A DNA stretch of 64,000 nucleotides from an uncultured Fimbriimonas sp. GTDB lineage: Bacteria > Armatimonadota > Fimbriimonadia > Fimbriimonadales > Fimbriimonadaceae. Numbering within the stretch: position 1 is the stretch's first letter; each line of letters begins with the position of its first letter. The position numbers and the translations under genes were made by a program. A model generated the notes under the pieces. It was not told where the DNA came from, made no database searches, and worked only from the letters and a program-made list of their open reading frames with translations. Of the stretch, positions 48,967 to 58,725 are shown piece by piece. Where the stretch lies: contig CAMFIS010000002.1 of assembly GCA_945952345.1 (NCBI GenBank), positions 1-64,000 on the forward strand, in the 5' to 3' direction.

Positions 48967-51612
48967 TTGAGCGATGGCCGGCCAAATCCCGATGATCTGC
49001 TGAAAGCGGTTCAGGGACAGGAGCACGAGCGCGGGAGACTAAAGGTCTTTCTCGGCGCGTCGGCAGGTGTGGGCAAGACCTATGCCATGCTCACCGAAGC
49101 CCACGAGCGGAAGCGACGCGGACAGGACGTGGTCATTGGATATGTTGAAGCTCATCAGCGGGCCGAAACCCACGCGATGGTCGAAGGCTTAGAAGAGGTT
49201 CCACTTCGGCGAATCTATCACCGCGGCGCCGAGCTCTTCGAAGTCGATGTCGCCGCCATCATCAAGCGCCATCCCGAGATTGTTCTCGTCGACGAACTTG
49301 CACATAACAATGCCCCGGGCTCGACACATAATAAGCGTTGGCAGGACATCAACGACCTGCTCGCGGCGGGAATTTCGGTCTTCACGGCAGTCAACATTCA
49401 ACACCTCGAAAGCCTGAATGACGTCGTCGCCCAAGTCACGGGAGTCCGGGTTCAGGAGACGGTTCCCGATTCATTTTTCGACCAAGCCGACGATATCGAA
49501 CTAATCGACCTCGCTCCTGGCGAGCTCCAGCAACGCCTCAAGGAAGGCAAGGTGTACCTGCCCGAACGGGTGGAGCATGCGCTCGAAGGCTTCTTCAAGA
49601 CGACCAACCTCACCGCCCTTCGCGAGTTGGCTTTGCGGCGAGCCGCCGACTCGGTGGATGCCGAAATGCAGCGGCTTCGGATTCAGGAAGGGGCTAAGGA
49701 CACCTGGGCGACCCGGGAACGGATCGTGGTGTGTATCGCGCCCAATCGCATGGCGACCCGGGTGGTCCGGGCCGCGGCGAGGATGGGTGTCGCCACCCAC
49801 GCCGAGCTCATCGCAGTGTATGTGGAGAGTGATCGCCAGACTCACCGGGCAGCGAGCGACCACGACCATGCCCAAGACGCGATCGACCTTTCTCAAGAGC
49901 TTGGCTTCGAAATCATCCACCTTCATGGTCACGACATCGTGGCCGAGATCGTCGGTTTCGCGCGCCGCCGTAATGCAACCCTCATTGTTGTCGGCAAACC
50001 CATCCGACCACGGTGGCGAGAGATTTTGTTTGGCTCGGTGGTCGACTACTTGGTCCGCGCCAGCGGCGACATCGATGTTCACGTTATCACCGATGTGGGC
50101 GAGCCGACCAAGGCTCCACCACCTGCACCAAGAAAAATTGAGGCGGTCACTCGGCAGGGAATCCTGCTTGGACTCTTTTCGGTTACCCTCGCGTCGGGTC
50201 TTGGCTTCCTTTTCCTGCCCTCGCTCCATCTCGCCAATGTGGCGATGATTTACGTTCTCGGAGTTGCGCTTGCGGCCACAAGGCTGAACCGAACGGAGTC
50301 CAGCCTCCTCTCGATTGTCAGTGTCCTGGCTTTCAATTTCCTCTTCGTTGAGCCTCGCTTCTCATTTGCGGTGAGCGACATTCGCTACCTCGTACTCTTC
50401 GGAGCGATGCTTACGATTGGCGTCGTCATCAGCTCCTTGACCTATCGCTTGAGAGAACAAATTAGAGTGTCGAGCGAGAGGGAACGGCGGACGTCCAGCC
50501 TGTATATGCTGAGTCGGCAGATGGCCCAAGCGCCCAACAACATCGAACTCGCCAAGGTCGCGGCCTCGGAGATTTCTTCGGTATTTTCCGGCGACGTCGC
50601 GATCTTTTTCCGCACGGCTGGCCGCATCGATTTGGTCGTCCCATCGGAATCGGGATTCGAGAAGAATGCGAACGAGCAGGCGGTGGCAACATGGGTTTCG
50701 GAACATCACGAATCGGCAGGGAAAGGCACGACCACTCTGCCCGGATCGCTGGCGTACTACATGCCACTCAAGGGAGCCGAGACCGTGGTTGGCGTGCTGG
50801 CTCTTAAGCCCAGACGAGAACTCGATGGCACCGCGCAATTGCAGCTTTTGGAGACGTTTGGAAATGGACTTGGCCTAGCACTCGAGAGGTCGATCCTTTC
50901 GAAACAATCCAGCGACGCCCGCGTCACGGTCGAATCCGAACGCATCCGGAGCACACTGCTGAGTTCCATCTCCCACGACCTGCGGACTCCACTCACGAGT
51001 ATCACTGGTGCCGCCAGCACGCTTGTTTCGGGAAAAGGAAACACCAAGGAACTCGCCCAGACCATCTATTCCGAGTCTACGCGGCTAAATCAACAAATCC
51101 AGAATCTGCTGGATATGACCCGCTTGCAGTCGGGTGGCGTGGAACTTAAGCTCACGTGGCAATCGCCACAAGAATTGGTGGCTTCCGCGGTCGAGAAGTG
51201 CAAGACCGTCCTCGAGGGCCGCGAACTGAAGATCGAATTCAAGGGCAAGATCGAGTTGATCGAAGCCGACGGGTTGCTGGTGGAGAAAGCCCTCACCAAC
51301 GTCCTCGACAACGCGGCGAAGTTCACCCAGCCGGGAGATGAAATCAAGATCACGGTGTTCTCTCAGGGGCGCGAGATGATCTTCCTGATAACCGATCAGG
51401 GCCAGGGCTTCCCGGCTGAGGCGTTAGGCAAGGTGTTCACGCCGGGTTTCCATGTGGGCTCGTCTGGCTTCGGACTTGGCCTCGCCATCGTTGAGGCGAT
51501 TACCAAGCTTCACGGCGGACGGAGTTCGGCAACCAACGTGGTCGGCGGCGGCGCGGCGGTACGCTTGGAGTTCCCGCTCCCCGAGCGGCAGCCCGAGGTT
51601 CCGCATGACTAA
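48967..51612 (+). CDS. kdpD: Osmosensitive potassium channel sensor histidine kinase
   Basis: An 881-residue membrane sensor for K+ limitation. Order: KdpD domain with Walker A GASAGVGKTYAM (about 30-41), a universal-stress-like part (VVGKPIRPRWREILFGSVVD, about 337), four membrane helices (about 400-500, VTLASGLGFLFLP to LVLFGAMLTIGVVISSL), a GAF-like region, HisKA with the phospho-His H670 in SISHDLRTPLTSI, and HATPase_c (NVLDNAAKFT, GFGLGLAIV). The start is TTG, 7 bp after TACACT, so leaderless initiation is possible. It overlaps kdpE by 8 bp. Confidence 0.97.
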   Translation: MSDGRPNPDDLLKAVQGQEHERGRLKVFLGASAGVGKTYAMLTEAHERKRRGQDVVIGYVEAHQRAETHAMVEGLEEVPLRRIYHRGAELFEVDVAAIIKRHPEIVLVDELAHNNAPGSTHNKRWQDINDLLAAGISVFTAVNIQHLESLNDVVAQVTGVRVQETVPDSFFDQADDIELIDLAPGELQQRLKEGKVYLPERVEHALEGFFKTTNLTALRELALRRAADSVDAEMQRLRIQEGAKDTWATRERIVVCIAPNRMATRVVRAAARMGVATHAELIAVYVESDRQTHRAASDHDHAQDAIDLSQELGFEIIHLHGHDIVAEIVGFARRRNATLIVVGKPIRPRWREILFGSVVDYLVRASGDIDVHVITDVGEPTKAPPPAPRKIEAVTRQGILLGLFSVTLASGLGFLFLPSLHLANVAMIYVLGVALAATRLNRTESSLLSIVSVLAFNFLFVEPRFSFAVSDIRYLVLFGAMLTIGVVISSLTYRLREQIRVSSERERRTSSLYMLSRQMAQAPNNIELAKVAASEISSVFSGDVAIFFRTAGRIDLVVPSESGFEKNANEQAVATWVSEHHESAGKGTTTLPGSLAYYMPLKGAETVVGVLALKPRRELDGTAQLQLLETFGNGLGLALERSILSKQSSDARVTVESERIRSTLLSSISHDLRTPLTSITGAASTLVSGKGNTKELAQTIYSESTRLNQQIQNLLDMTRLQSGGVELKLTWQSPQELVASAVEKCKTVLEGRELKIEFKGKIELIEADGLLVEKALTNVLDNAAKFTQPGDEIKITVFSQGREMIFLITDQGQGFPAEALGKVFTPGFHVGSSGFGLGLAIVEAITKLHGGRSSATNVVGGGAAVRLEFPLPERQPEVPHD

Positions 51613-52282
51613 ACTTTTGGTGATCGACGACGAACTCGCCATTCGCAAGTTCCTCGTCGCGAGCGTGGACCCGGAGAAGTACAAAATTCTTGAGGCAGAG
51701 AACGGATTGAAGGGCGTGCGGCTGACCGCCACCGAATCACCAGATGTGGTCCTTCTCGACCTTGGCCTACCCGACATCGATGGCGTGGAAGTAACCCGAC
51801 GAATTCGCGAATGGTCGCAGGTGCCCATCATCATCCTGTCTGCGCGTGGCGAAGATAATGACAAGGTGGACGCCCTCGACGCCGGCGCCAACGACTACCT
51901 CACCAAGCCATTCAGCCTGCCCGAGCTTTTCGCCCGTATTCGAGTCCTCCTCAGGAGTGCGCAGCCTACCGCACCGAACTCCATCATCCACATTCAAGAC
52001 GTGGATATCGACATCGCCGCACACACCGTGACCAAGAACGGGCAGCCGGTCCACCTCACCAAAACCGAATTCAAAATGCTCGCCTTGCTGGCGAGAAACT
52101 TGGGCAAGGTGCTTACCCACACCCAGATTCTCCGCGAGGTTTGGGGTCCGGAGTACGAAGACGAACTCCACTACCTGCGGGTCTATTCCCAGCAGATTCG
52201 AACCAAGATCGAAGACGATCCGACCCAACCGAAGATCCTCATCACCGAGACTGGAATTGGCTATCGCCTGCGCAGCGAATAG
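51605..52282 (+). CDS. kdpE: KDP operon response regulator
   Basis: A 225-residue OmpR/PhoB-type response regulator. Receiver domain residues 1-118: VIDDELAIRKFL at the start, the phosphoacceptor D52 in VVLLDLGLPD, the Thr in IILSARGEDN (about 80) and Lys in LTKPFSLPEL (about 102). The C-terminal winged helix (about 130-223) binds DNA: HLTKTEFKMLALLARNLGKVLTHTQIL and the GYRL end. The ATG overlaps the kdpD stop by 8 bp, so the pair is coupled. It should activate the kdpFABC genes downstream. Confidence 0.96.
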   Translation: MTKLLVIDDELAIRKFLVASVDPEKYKILEAENGLKGVRLTATESPDVVLLDLGLPDIDGVEVTRRIREWSQVPIIILSARGEDNDKVDALDAGANDYLTKPFSLPELFARIRVLLRSAQPTAPNSIIHIQDVDIDIAAHTVTKNGQPVHLTKTEFKMLALLARNLGKVLTHTQILREVWGPEYEDELHYLRVYSQQIRTKIEDDPTQPKILITETGIGYRLRSE

Positions 52283-52358
52283 CGTCTTGATGCTTTCTTG
52301 ATGCCCCCTCGGGGTTTCTTGATTCGGCTCTGAGCAGTTCAAAGGCGATCATCAAGGT

Positions 52359-53096
52359 GTGAAGCAATTCGCCTTGATTTTGGTCTTTGTCGCCCCGCTG
52401 GCCTTAGCGGACGAGCGCCCCCCGATCACCACCGACCGACCGGGATTCTCCGATGGTTCGAATGTAGTTGGGCGTGGAACATTCCAGATCGAGTCGGGAT
52501 TCTTCAAGACATTCGCCCAGGGCACTACCACAAGTTCCTTCGGTGATCTGCTCTTTCGCTACGGCACTTCCGACGACACCGAAATCCGATTGATCGGCCT
52601 GACCTACGGCACCGCACCGGGCCCGCAACAAGGTCTGCTCGATCCTTCCGTAGGATTTAAGTATCGACTCCAACGACCCAGTGGCAAGCGTGGCGAAATT
52701 ACGTTTGAGGGTCAATCCACGATTCCGATCGGAGCCAGTGTGCTTCGCGCTAATGCATGGAATCCTACCGCGAAGATCGCGTGGACGTCACCTTTCGGCG
52801 CGGACACCATTGGTGGCAACTTCGTGGTGTCCGAGAACGGTCCGAGTGGATCGCGGTTCGAACAGACAGCCGTTACGTTCACGTACTCGCATTCTCTCTC
52901 AGCCAAGCTCGGCCTCACCCAAGAAGTGTGGGGCGTAAACCGAGTGGGACTGAATCAATCCGGTGGCGCTTTTACCAGCCTCGCCGCCACCTACCTGCTC
53001 ACCAACGACCAACAGCTCGACTTGCGAATCGGGACGGGCTTCAACCAACACCGCGACGGATGGCTGCTCCAAGCGGGATATTCCAAGCGATTTTGA
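52359..53096 (+). CDS. Outer-membrane-type beta-barrel protein (MetA/phenol-degradation family)
   Basis: A 245-residue exported protein with signal MKQFALILVFVAPLALADE (start GTG at 52359, AAGG just upstream). After PPITTDRPGFSDGSNVVGRGTFQIESGFF, a pattern of the 'putative MetA-pathway of phenol degradation' or transporter family, strands alternate every 10-12 residues, ending in the typical aromatic tail QAGYSKRF. So it is likely a barrel in the outer membrane. It sits between kdpE and kdpF on the same strand, 76 bp after kdpE; whether it carries K+ or just rides in the operon is unknown. Confidence 0.8.
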   Translation: MKQFALILVFVAPLALADERPPITTDRPGFSDGSNVVGRGTFQIESGFFKTFAQGTTTSSFGDLLFRYGTSDDTEIRLIGLTYGTAPGPQQGLLDPSVGFKYRLQRPSGKRGEITFEGQSTIPIGASVLRANAWNPTAKIAWTSPFGADTIGGNFVVSENGPSGSRFEQTAVTFTYSHSLSAKLGLTQEVWGVNRVGLNQSGGAFTSLAATYLLTNDQQLDLRIGTGFNQHRDGWLLQAGYSKRF

Positions 53097-53112
53097 AACG
53101 GAGAAACCAACC

Positions 53113-53217
53113 ATGAACGATGCATTTGTACTGGCGATAACCGTGCTCGTGTTCGCCGCCCTTGCCGCACTGGCGTGGGGATTCGAGCGACTTCTGGCAG
53201 GAAAGGACGATGAGTGA
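53113..53217 (+). CDS. Single-pass membrane peptide before kdpF
   Basis: A 34-residue peptide, MNDAFVLAITVLVFAALAALAWGFERLLAGKDDE: one membrane helix then a charged end. GGAGA lies 10 bp upstream of the ATG. It overlaps kdpF by 8 bp. Similar small frames with one membrane helix and an aromatic residue before the charged end occur before kdpF in other Kdp operons, which is from memory and should be checked. Could be an accessory subunit. Confidence 0.7.
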   Translation: MNDAFVLAITVLVFAALAALAWGFERLLAGKDDE

Positions 53218-53296
53218 AATTGTCGTTCTCGGGGCGGTTTGCCTGCTCCTCGCCATCTACCTCGTCTACGCCCTTCTGCGACCGGAGAAGTTTTAA
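53210..53296 (+). CDS. kdpF: Potassium-transporting ATPase subunit KdpF
   Basis: A 28-residue membrane peptide, MSEIVVLGAVCLLLAIYLVYALLRPEKF. The YLVYALLRPEKF ending is the KdpF pattern (helix ending Y-x-x-x-x-x-x-E-F). KdpF stabilises the KdpABC complex. It ends one base before the kdpA start codon, so translation is coupled. Confidence 0.93.
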   Translation: MSEIVVLGAVCLLLAIYLVYALLRPEKF

Positions 53297-55042
53297 GTGA
53301 TCCAAATCGTTGCCTATTTCCTCATCCTCTTGGTGCTCACCAAGCCGATGGGAATCTATCTCACCAAGGTTTTCGACGGCTCGTTCCGCTGGCTTTCGCT
53401 GGTGGAAAAGCCGCTGTACGCCCTGCTGGGAGTTAAGAAAGACGACGACCAGACGTGGCGGCAATACGCGGTCGGAGTTCTCGCCTTCAGCGCGGTTTCG
53501 ATGGTTGCAACCTACGCATTGCTACGGCTGCAAGGCATGCTTCCGTTGAACCCGCAAGGGTTTGGCAGTTCCCAAATGCCGGCTCACCTTGCATTCAATA
53601 CGGCAGCTTCGTTCACCACCAACACCAACTGGCAATCGTACGTCCCCGAAACGACTCTGAGCTACTTCAGCAACATGGTCGCGCTGGCGATTCACAACTG
53701 GGCGTCGGCGGCGGTTGGACTTGCGGTCGCGGTGGCCTTGGTTCGAGGTTTGTCTCGTCGGAGCGCTTCCGGATTAGGTTCGTTCTGGGTAGATATGGTC
53801 CGAGGAACGCTTTATGTGTTCTTGCCGATGTGTTTGGTTGGGGCGTTCGTCTACGTCGCCTCGGGCGTGCCTCAGACCTTCGAAGCTCCCAAGTCGATCA
53901 TGACTCTGGAAGGTGTTAAGCAGACCATCGCGCTTGGACCGGTGGCTTCGCAGGAGATCATCAAGCAGTTGGGAACCAACGGCGGCGGATTCTTCAACGC
54001 GAACTCGGCTCACCCCTTCGAGAACCCGACACCATTTGCGGACATCTTTACCAAACTACTCATCTTCGTGATTCCGGCGGGACTGACGTACATGTTTGGC
54101 CGAATGGTGGGCAATGTCCGCCAAGGCTGGGCGGTGTTCGCCGCCATGTCCCTGCTGTTTTTGACCGGTGCGATGGTGTGCAATTCGGCGGAGCAAGCGG
54201 GCAATCCCGCCTTCGCCAAGTACGGCGTGGAGCGGGCGAATATGGAAGGCAAGGAGACGCGGTTCGGAATCGCGGGTTCTGCATTGTTTGCCACCATCAC
54301 CACCGACGCCAGTTGCGGCGCGGTGAACTCGATGCACGATTCGTTCACGCCTCTCGGTGGACTGGTGCCGCTGTTCAACATCCTCACCGGCGAAGTTATC
54401 TTCGGCGGTGTGGGCGCTGGGCTCTACGGCATGCTCATCTTTGCGATCCTGGCGGTATTCATCGCGGGATTGATGGTGGGGCGAACGCCTGAATATCTCG
54501 GTAAGAAGATCGGAAGGTTTGAGGTTCAGATGGCGATGGTCGCGGTGCTCGCGATGGCGGCCAGCATCCTCTTTATGTCGGCGATCGGCAGCGTGAAGCA
54601 GTTCCCCAAGGAAGCCGCGATCAACACGCTTCAAGGAAGCGTTTATGGCGGAGCCGATACGGGTTATGGACCGATGACGGGCAACACCAATAACCCCGGC
54701 GCGCACGGATTCTCCGAGATTCTGTACGCCTTCACGTCGGCCACCGGAAACAACGGATCGGCCTTCGCGGGCATTACTGCCAACACCCCGATCTATAACT
54801 ACATGCTCGGGTTTGCAATGATGATCGGGCGGTTCTTCGTGATCCTCCCCGTGCTCGCCATCGCCGGAAACATGGCGAGGAAAAAGATCGCGCCGGCCTC
54901 GGCGGGAACCTTCCCGACCGACTCGGCGACCTTCTCCTTCTTGCTCGTGGGTGTGGTGCTCATCGTGGGCGCCCTCACCTTCTTCCCCGCCCTCGCTCTT
55001 GGCCCCGTTGTCGAGCATTTGCAAATGACAGGAGGCCGCTAA
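53297..55042 (+). CDS. kdpA: Potassium-transporting ATPase subunit A
   Basis: The K+-binding, channel-like subunit, 581 residues with about ten membrane helices. Selectivity-filter-like segments of the KtrB/TrkH/KdpA superfamily are seen: [15 protein letters not shown] (about 92), [21 protein letters not shown] (about 225), [20 protein letters not shown] (about 340) and the fourth near [12 protein letters not shown] (about 485). Start GTG directly follows the kdpF stop. It is translated with kdpB (2 bp gap). Normal size. Confidence 0.97.
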   Translation: MIQIVAYFLILLVLTKPMGIYLTKVFDGSFRWLSLVEKPLYALLGVKKDDDQTWRQYAVGVLAFSAVSMVATYALLRLQGMLPLNPQGFGSSQMPAHLAFNTAASFTTNTNWQSYVPETTLSYFSNMVALAIHNWASAAVGLAVAVALVRGLSRRSASGLGSFWVDMVRGTLYVFLPMCLVGAFVYVASGVPQTFEAPKSIMTLEGVKQTIALGPVASQEIIKQLGTNGGGFFNANSAHPFENPTPFADIFTKLLIFVIPAGLTYMFGRMVGNVRQGWAVFAAMSLLFLTGAMVCNSAEQAGNPAFAKYGVERANMEGKETRFGIAGSALFATITTDASCGAVNSMHDSFTPLGGLVPLFNILTGEVIFGGVGAGLYGMLIFAILAVFIAGLMVGRTPEYLGKKIGRFEVQMAMVAVLAMAASILFMSAIGSVKQFPKEAAINTLQGSVYGGADTGYGPMTGNTNNPGAHGFSEILYAFTSATGNNGSAFAGITANTPIYNYMLGFAMMIGRFFVILPVLAIAGNMARKKIAPASAGTFPTDSATFSFLLVGVVLIVGALTFFPALALGPVVEHLQMTGGR

Positions 55043-55044
55043 TC

Positions 55045-57084
55045 ATGGCTAAATCAACCTCACTCTTCCAACCTGAATTGGTCAAGCGCGCCCTGAAGGA
55101 CGCCTTCGTCAAGCTCAACCCAAAGCTCGTCGCCAAGAATCCTGTCATGTTCGTGGTTCTGGCCGGCAGCGTGGTCACGACCTTCTTCTTCATCCGCGAC
55201 TTGGTCAACCATGGCGACGCCTTGTTCTCTGGGCAGCTCGCGATTTGGCTGTGGTTCACGGTCGTCTTTGCCAACTTCGCCGAGGCGATGGCTGAGGGCC
55301 GAGGTAAAGCGCAGGCGGACTCGCTCCGAAAAGCCCGAACCACCATGGTCGCTCGTCGATTGGTGGGAAATAAGGAAGAAAGCGTTCCTGCTCCCGCTCT
55401 AGCCAAGGGCGACCTTGTGGTGTGCGAGGCGGGCGATGCGATTCCCGCCGATGGCGAAGTCATCGAAGGCATTGCGAGCGTGGATGAAAGCGCGATTACC
55501 GGCGAATCGGCTCCCGTCATTCGCGAGTCGGGTGGCGATCGAAGCGCGGTCACCGGCGGCACGAAAGTGTTAAGCGACCGGATTGTGATTCGCGTCACTC
55601 AGGATCCCGGCAACTCGTTTTTGGATCGCATGATAGCCCTCGTCGAAGGTGCCAAGCGGCAGAAAACGCCGAACGAAATCGCGCTGTCTATCTTGTTAAG
55701 CGGCCTGACGTTGGTGTTCTTGTTCGCGACGGTGACACTGTTGCCGTTCGCCCAATATGCCATTGACCAAGCGGGCAAGGGTTCGGTGCCTTCGATTCCG
55801 GTTCTCGCCGCATTGTTGGTTTGTCTCATTCCGACGACCATCGGCGGCTTGCTGAGCGCCATCGGAATCGCCGGCATGGACCGCGTGATGCAGAGAAACG
55901 TGCTTGCCATGTCGGGCCGCGCCGTCGAAGCTGCGGGCGACGTGAGCACCTTGCTTTTGGATAAGACGGGAACGATTACGCTCGGCAACCGCCAAGCCAG
56001 CGCGTTCCATCCCGCGCCAGGAGTCGAGGAGCATGAACTTGCTGAGGCCGCGCAATTGTCGTCCCTCGCCGATGAAACGCCGGAAGGTCGAAGCATTGTC
56101 GTTCTCGCCAAGGAATTGTTCAATGTGCGCGAGCACGACATGGACCACCACCAGACCGAGTTCGTTCCCTTCACCGCCCAGACCCGAATGAGCGGGATTA
56201 ACTACGGCGGTCGACAGATTCGAAAGGGCGCGACGGAATCCGTTCGTCAATTCGTGGAAGACAACGGCGGTCGAGTTCCCGACGCCGTGATCGAAGCGGC
56301 TCAACGAGTGGCGAAAGAAGGTTCGACGCCACTGGTTGTAGCCGATGGTCCGCGAATCCTTGGCGTTGTTCAGCTCAAGGACATCGTGAAGGGCGGCATG
56401 AAAGATCGCTTCCAGCAGATGCGCGAGATGGGAATCAAGACGGTGATGATCACCGGCGACAACCCGCTCACCGCCGCCGCCATCGCGGCCGAGGCTGGCG
56501 TCGACGATTTCATTGCCGAAGCCACACCCGAGATGAAGCTTTCGTATATTCGCCAAGAGCAGGCCGGTGGGCGTCTGGTCGCCATGACCGGCGACGGCAC
56601 GAACGACGCCCCCGCGCTGGCCCAGGCCGACGTCGGCGTGGCGATGAACACCGGCACCCAAGCGGCAAAAGAGGCAGGCAACATGGTGGACCTCGATAGC
56701 AATCCGACCAAGCTCATCGAAGTCGTGGAGATCGGGAAGCAACTGCTCATGACCCGGGGCGCGCTGACCACGTTTAGCATCGCCAACGATGTGGCCAAGT
56801 ACTTTGCGATCATCCCCGCGATGTTCATCGTGACGTACCCCGAACTGTCTCGCCTGAACTTCCTCAGCAATCCAAAGTCGGCGGTCCTTGCTGCGGTGAT
56901 CTTCAACGCCTTGATCATCATCGCGCTGATTCCGCTGGCGTTGCGTGGCGTCGCTTACCGACCCATGAGCGCGGCCAAGGTGCTGCGCCGCAATCTCGTT
57001 CTCTATGGACTCGTCGGGGTCATCATCCCCTTCCCGTTCATCTGGCTCATCGACAAGGCCCTTGTCCTCCTCCACCTCGCATGA
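55045..57084 (+). CDS. kdpB: Potassium-transporting ATPase ATP-binding subunit
   Basis: A P-type ATPase of 679 residues. The TGES motif (about 151-155, in AITGESAP), the phosphorylated Asp in DKTGTITLG (D306), and the hinge [31 protein letters not shown] (about 514) are all present. Hydrophobic helices at about 34-90, 220-255 and 570-675 match the family's layout. It supplies the energy for K+ uptake through KdpA. The stop overlaps kdpC by 4 bp. Confidence 0.98.
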   Translation: MAKSTSLFQPELVKRALKDAFVKLNPKLVAKNPVMFVVLAGSVVTTFFFIRDLVNHGDALFSGQLAIWLWFTVVFANFAEAMAEGRGKAQADSLRKARTTMVARRLVGNKEESVPAPALAKGDLVVCEAGDAIPADGEVIEGIASVDESAITGESAPVIRESGGDRSAVTGGTKVLSDRIVIRVTQDPGNSFLDRMIALVEGAKRQKTPNEIALSILLSGLTLVFLFATVTLLPFAQYAIDQAGKGSVPSIPVLAALLVCLIPTTIGGLLSAIGIAGMDRVMQRNVLAMSGRAVEAAGDVSTLLLDKTGTITLGNRQASAFHPAPGVEEHELAEAAQLSSLADETPEGRSIVVLAKELFNVREHDMDHHQTEFVPFTAQTRMSGINYGGRQIRKGATESVRQFVEDNGGRVPDAVIEAAQRVAKEGSTPLVVADGPRILGVVQLKDIVKGGMKDRFQQMREMGIKTVMITGDNPLTAAAIAAEAGVDDFIAEATPEMKLSYIRQEQAGGRLVAMTGDGTNDAPALAQADVGVAMNTGTQAAKEAGNMVDLDSNPTKLIEVVEIGKQLLMTRGALTTFSIANDVAKYFAIIPAMFIVTYPELSRLNFLSNPKSAVLAAVIFNALIIIALIPLALRGVAYRPMSAAKVLRRNLVLYGLVGVIIPFPFIWLIDKALVLLHLA

Positions 57085-57671
57085 AACAACTCCGCGCTGC
57101 CATCGTTCTTACCCTGTTCTTCATCCTCGTGACCGGGTTAGCCTTCCCTTACTTCGTCACCTTTGTGAGCCAGAAAGCGCTGCCTTTGCAGGCGAATGGT
57201 TCGATGATCGAAGCCAATGGAAAGGTCGTCGGAAGTTCGCTGATTGGGCAGGGATTCGCGAGTCCGAAGTATCTGCACCCGCGTCCATCGGCGGCGGGCA
57301 ACGGATACGACGCCAATAACTCGTCCGGAACCAACTTGGGCCCGACCAACCCCAAACTTCTGGAAGGCGACAAGGACTTCGACGGCGTGAAGACATTGGC
57401 CGAGAAGTACCGTAAGGAGAACTCCTTGTCGGAGAGTGACACCATTCCTGTCGATGCCGTCACCCGCTCGGGTTCTGGCCTGGACCCTCACATTTCGCCA
57501 CGCAATGCGGAGTTGCAGGCGGGGCGAATCGCGAAAGAGCGGGGAATGTCGAAGGAGTCGGTCTTGGCGATTATTCACGACAATACCGAAACGCCCTTCG
57601 TGGGAATCTTTGGGGATGCGCGTGTGAATGTATTGAAGGTGAATCTGGCTCTGGATGGAATCAGAATCTGA
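57081..57671 (+). CDS. kdpC: Potassium-transporting ATPase subunit C
   Basis: A 196-residue subunit with one N-terminal helix ([24 protein letters not shown]) and a domain with [44 protein letters not shown] (about 54-96), [21 protein letters not shown] (about 137) and the end [24 protein letters not shown]. It stabilises the assembly and aids ATP binding. ATG overlaps kdpB by 4 bp. A mosaic repeat begins 6 bp after the stop. Confidence 0.97.
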   Translation: MKQLRAAIVLTLFFILVTGLAFPYFVTFVSQKALPLQANGSMIEANGKVVGSSLIGQGFASPKYLHPRPSAAGNGYDANNSSGTNLGPTNPKLLEGDKDFDGVKTLAEKYRKENSLSESDTIPVDAVTRSGSGLDPHISPRNAELQAGRIAKERGMSKESVLAIIHDNTETPFVGIFGDARVNVLKVNLALDGIRI

Positions 57672-57677
57672 CAAGGC

Positions 57678-57790
57678 GTGGCACTGGTACGCGAAGCGAG
57701 GAACGAGTGAAGCTTACCAGTGAATCTAACACGGACAAGCTCAGCTTCAATTGGGCCGAGTTCTGACTCAGCACCGCGTGTCCGTGCCAC
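57678..57790. repeat. Mosaic palindromic repeat, copy 5 (variant)
   Basis: Ends GTGGCAC... and ...GTGCCAC as in copies 3-4. The left stem CACTGGTA (57682-57689) pairs with TACCAGTG (57715-57722). The right stem is different: CACGGACA (57730-57737) pairs with TGTCCGTG (57779-57786). So the paired shape is kept although the sequence changed. Begins 6 bp after the kdpC stop. Confidence 0.85.
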
Positions 57791-57821
57791 GACAAGTGTC
57801 TATTTTGAGTAACCTCCAAGC

Positions 57822-58022
57822 ATGACCTCCACTCCCCCGCCCGACGGACTTCCCGCCTATCGGCTGCTTACCGGACCCGATGACGCCGAGTTTTGCCATC
57901 GTGTCAGCAAAGCCCTCGAACTCGGATACGAGCTCTACGGCTCCCCCGCGATTTCCTTTAATGGTGTAACCGTCACCGTTGCTCAGGCCCTCGTCTGGCC
58001 CGGAACCAAGATCGCCCAATGA
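57822..58022 (+). CDS. DUF1737 protein
   Basis: A 66-residue protein: GLPAYRLLTGPDDAEFCHRVSKALELGYELYGSPAISFNGVTVTVAQALVW is the whole DUF1737 pattern, a small strand-helix-strand fold of unknown role. Its stop overlaps the following acetyltransferase gene by 4 bp, so they are cotranslated. Confidence 0.87.
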   Translation: MTSTPPPDGLPAYRLLTGPDDAEFCHRVSKALELGYELYGSPAISFNGVTVTVAQALVWPGTKIAQ

Positions 58023-58468
58023 TCGCGCTTCGGCGAACTGACTGCACCGATCACGCCTTCGTCGAACTTACCGATGAGCTCACTCTCATGCTGTCCGTAC
58101 TGAACGGAGAAGCCGACGAGTTCTTCACCCAGTTCAGCCAGCGAGATTCCATACCGTATGTCGTGGTCGCCGAACTCGATGGACAACCCATCGCGTGCGG
58201 GTCGCTCCGCCCCAAAGACGATCAAAGAATCGAAGTCAAGCGGATGTACACGAGTCCAGGGGCGAGAGGAAATGGCGCGGCTAAAGCCATTCTTCGAGAA
58301 CTCGAATCATGGGCGAAAGAGCTCGGGTACGCGGAAGTAATTTTGGAAACGATGAGCAAGCTAGACCCCGCGATGGGACTCTATCAAAGTGCTGGCTACC
58401 ACCAAATACCCAACTTTCCACCCTACGACGCCAGCCCTGAAAGCGCCTGCTTCGCCAAGCGCATCTAA
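58019..58468 (+). CDS. GNAT-family N-acetyltransferase
   Basis: A 149-residue acetyltransferase. RIEVKRMYTSPGARGNGAAKAILRELESWAKELGYAEVILETM (about 68-110) holds the acetyl-CoA loop (A-R-G-N-G-A). The C-terminal LYQSAGYHQIPNFPPY is typical. Start ATG overlaps the DUF1737 stop. Substrate unknown. After it, 58469-58671 is an AT-rich stretch with the controlling region of the next operon. Confidence 0.88.
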   Translation: MIALRRTDCTDHAFVELTDELTLMLSVLNGEADEFFTQFSQRDSIPYVVVAELDGQPIACGSLRPKDDQRIEVKRMYTSPGARGNGAAKAILRELESWAKELGYAEVILETMSKLDPAMGLYQSAGYHQIPNFPPYDASPESACFAKRI

Positions 58469-58483
58469 CCCTTTGAGCCAAAG

Positions 58484-58702
58484 TGGACCAAAGGTGTACC
58501 AATTCTTACACGTCTCATACAAAAGAGATGATGTCGATACGCAAGTAATTCAAAGTAGTGTGAAAAGTAATAGAGTTAAGGTCGATATGGGTAAAAGTAC
58601 CCAACAATAGTACGATCGAATAGCTTCAAATCAGAGATAAGTACTAGGACAAATGCTGAATTAGTGTTACGATGACAGTAGAGTTTGGTCCAATTTGGTC
58701 CA
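58484..58702. promoter_or_regulatory. Control region of cassette 2: promoter with three identical 9-mers
   Basis: TGGACCAAA (58484-58492) is the exact reverse complement of two TTTGGTCCA copies at 58684-58692 and 58694-58702. The distal site is about 200 bp from the proximal pair. TAGGAC (58645-58650), 17 bp, TACGAT (58668-58673) make a possible promoter whose start would fall in the proximal sites, where a repressor would block it. The stretch between is AT-rich. Confidence 0.6.
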
Positions 58703-58725
58703 TTCGCTCAACTCGGCCATCCGAC

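Noticed and set aside
54056..55024. 322-codon open frame on the minus strand
   Set aside because: Shadow of kdpA; repetitive Glu/His/Arg composition, no known motif.
55696..57075. 459-codon open frame on the minus strand
   Set aside because: It is the shadow of kdpB in a GC-rich gene; low-complexity His/Arg/Gly composition and no start signal.
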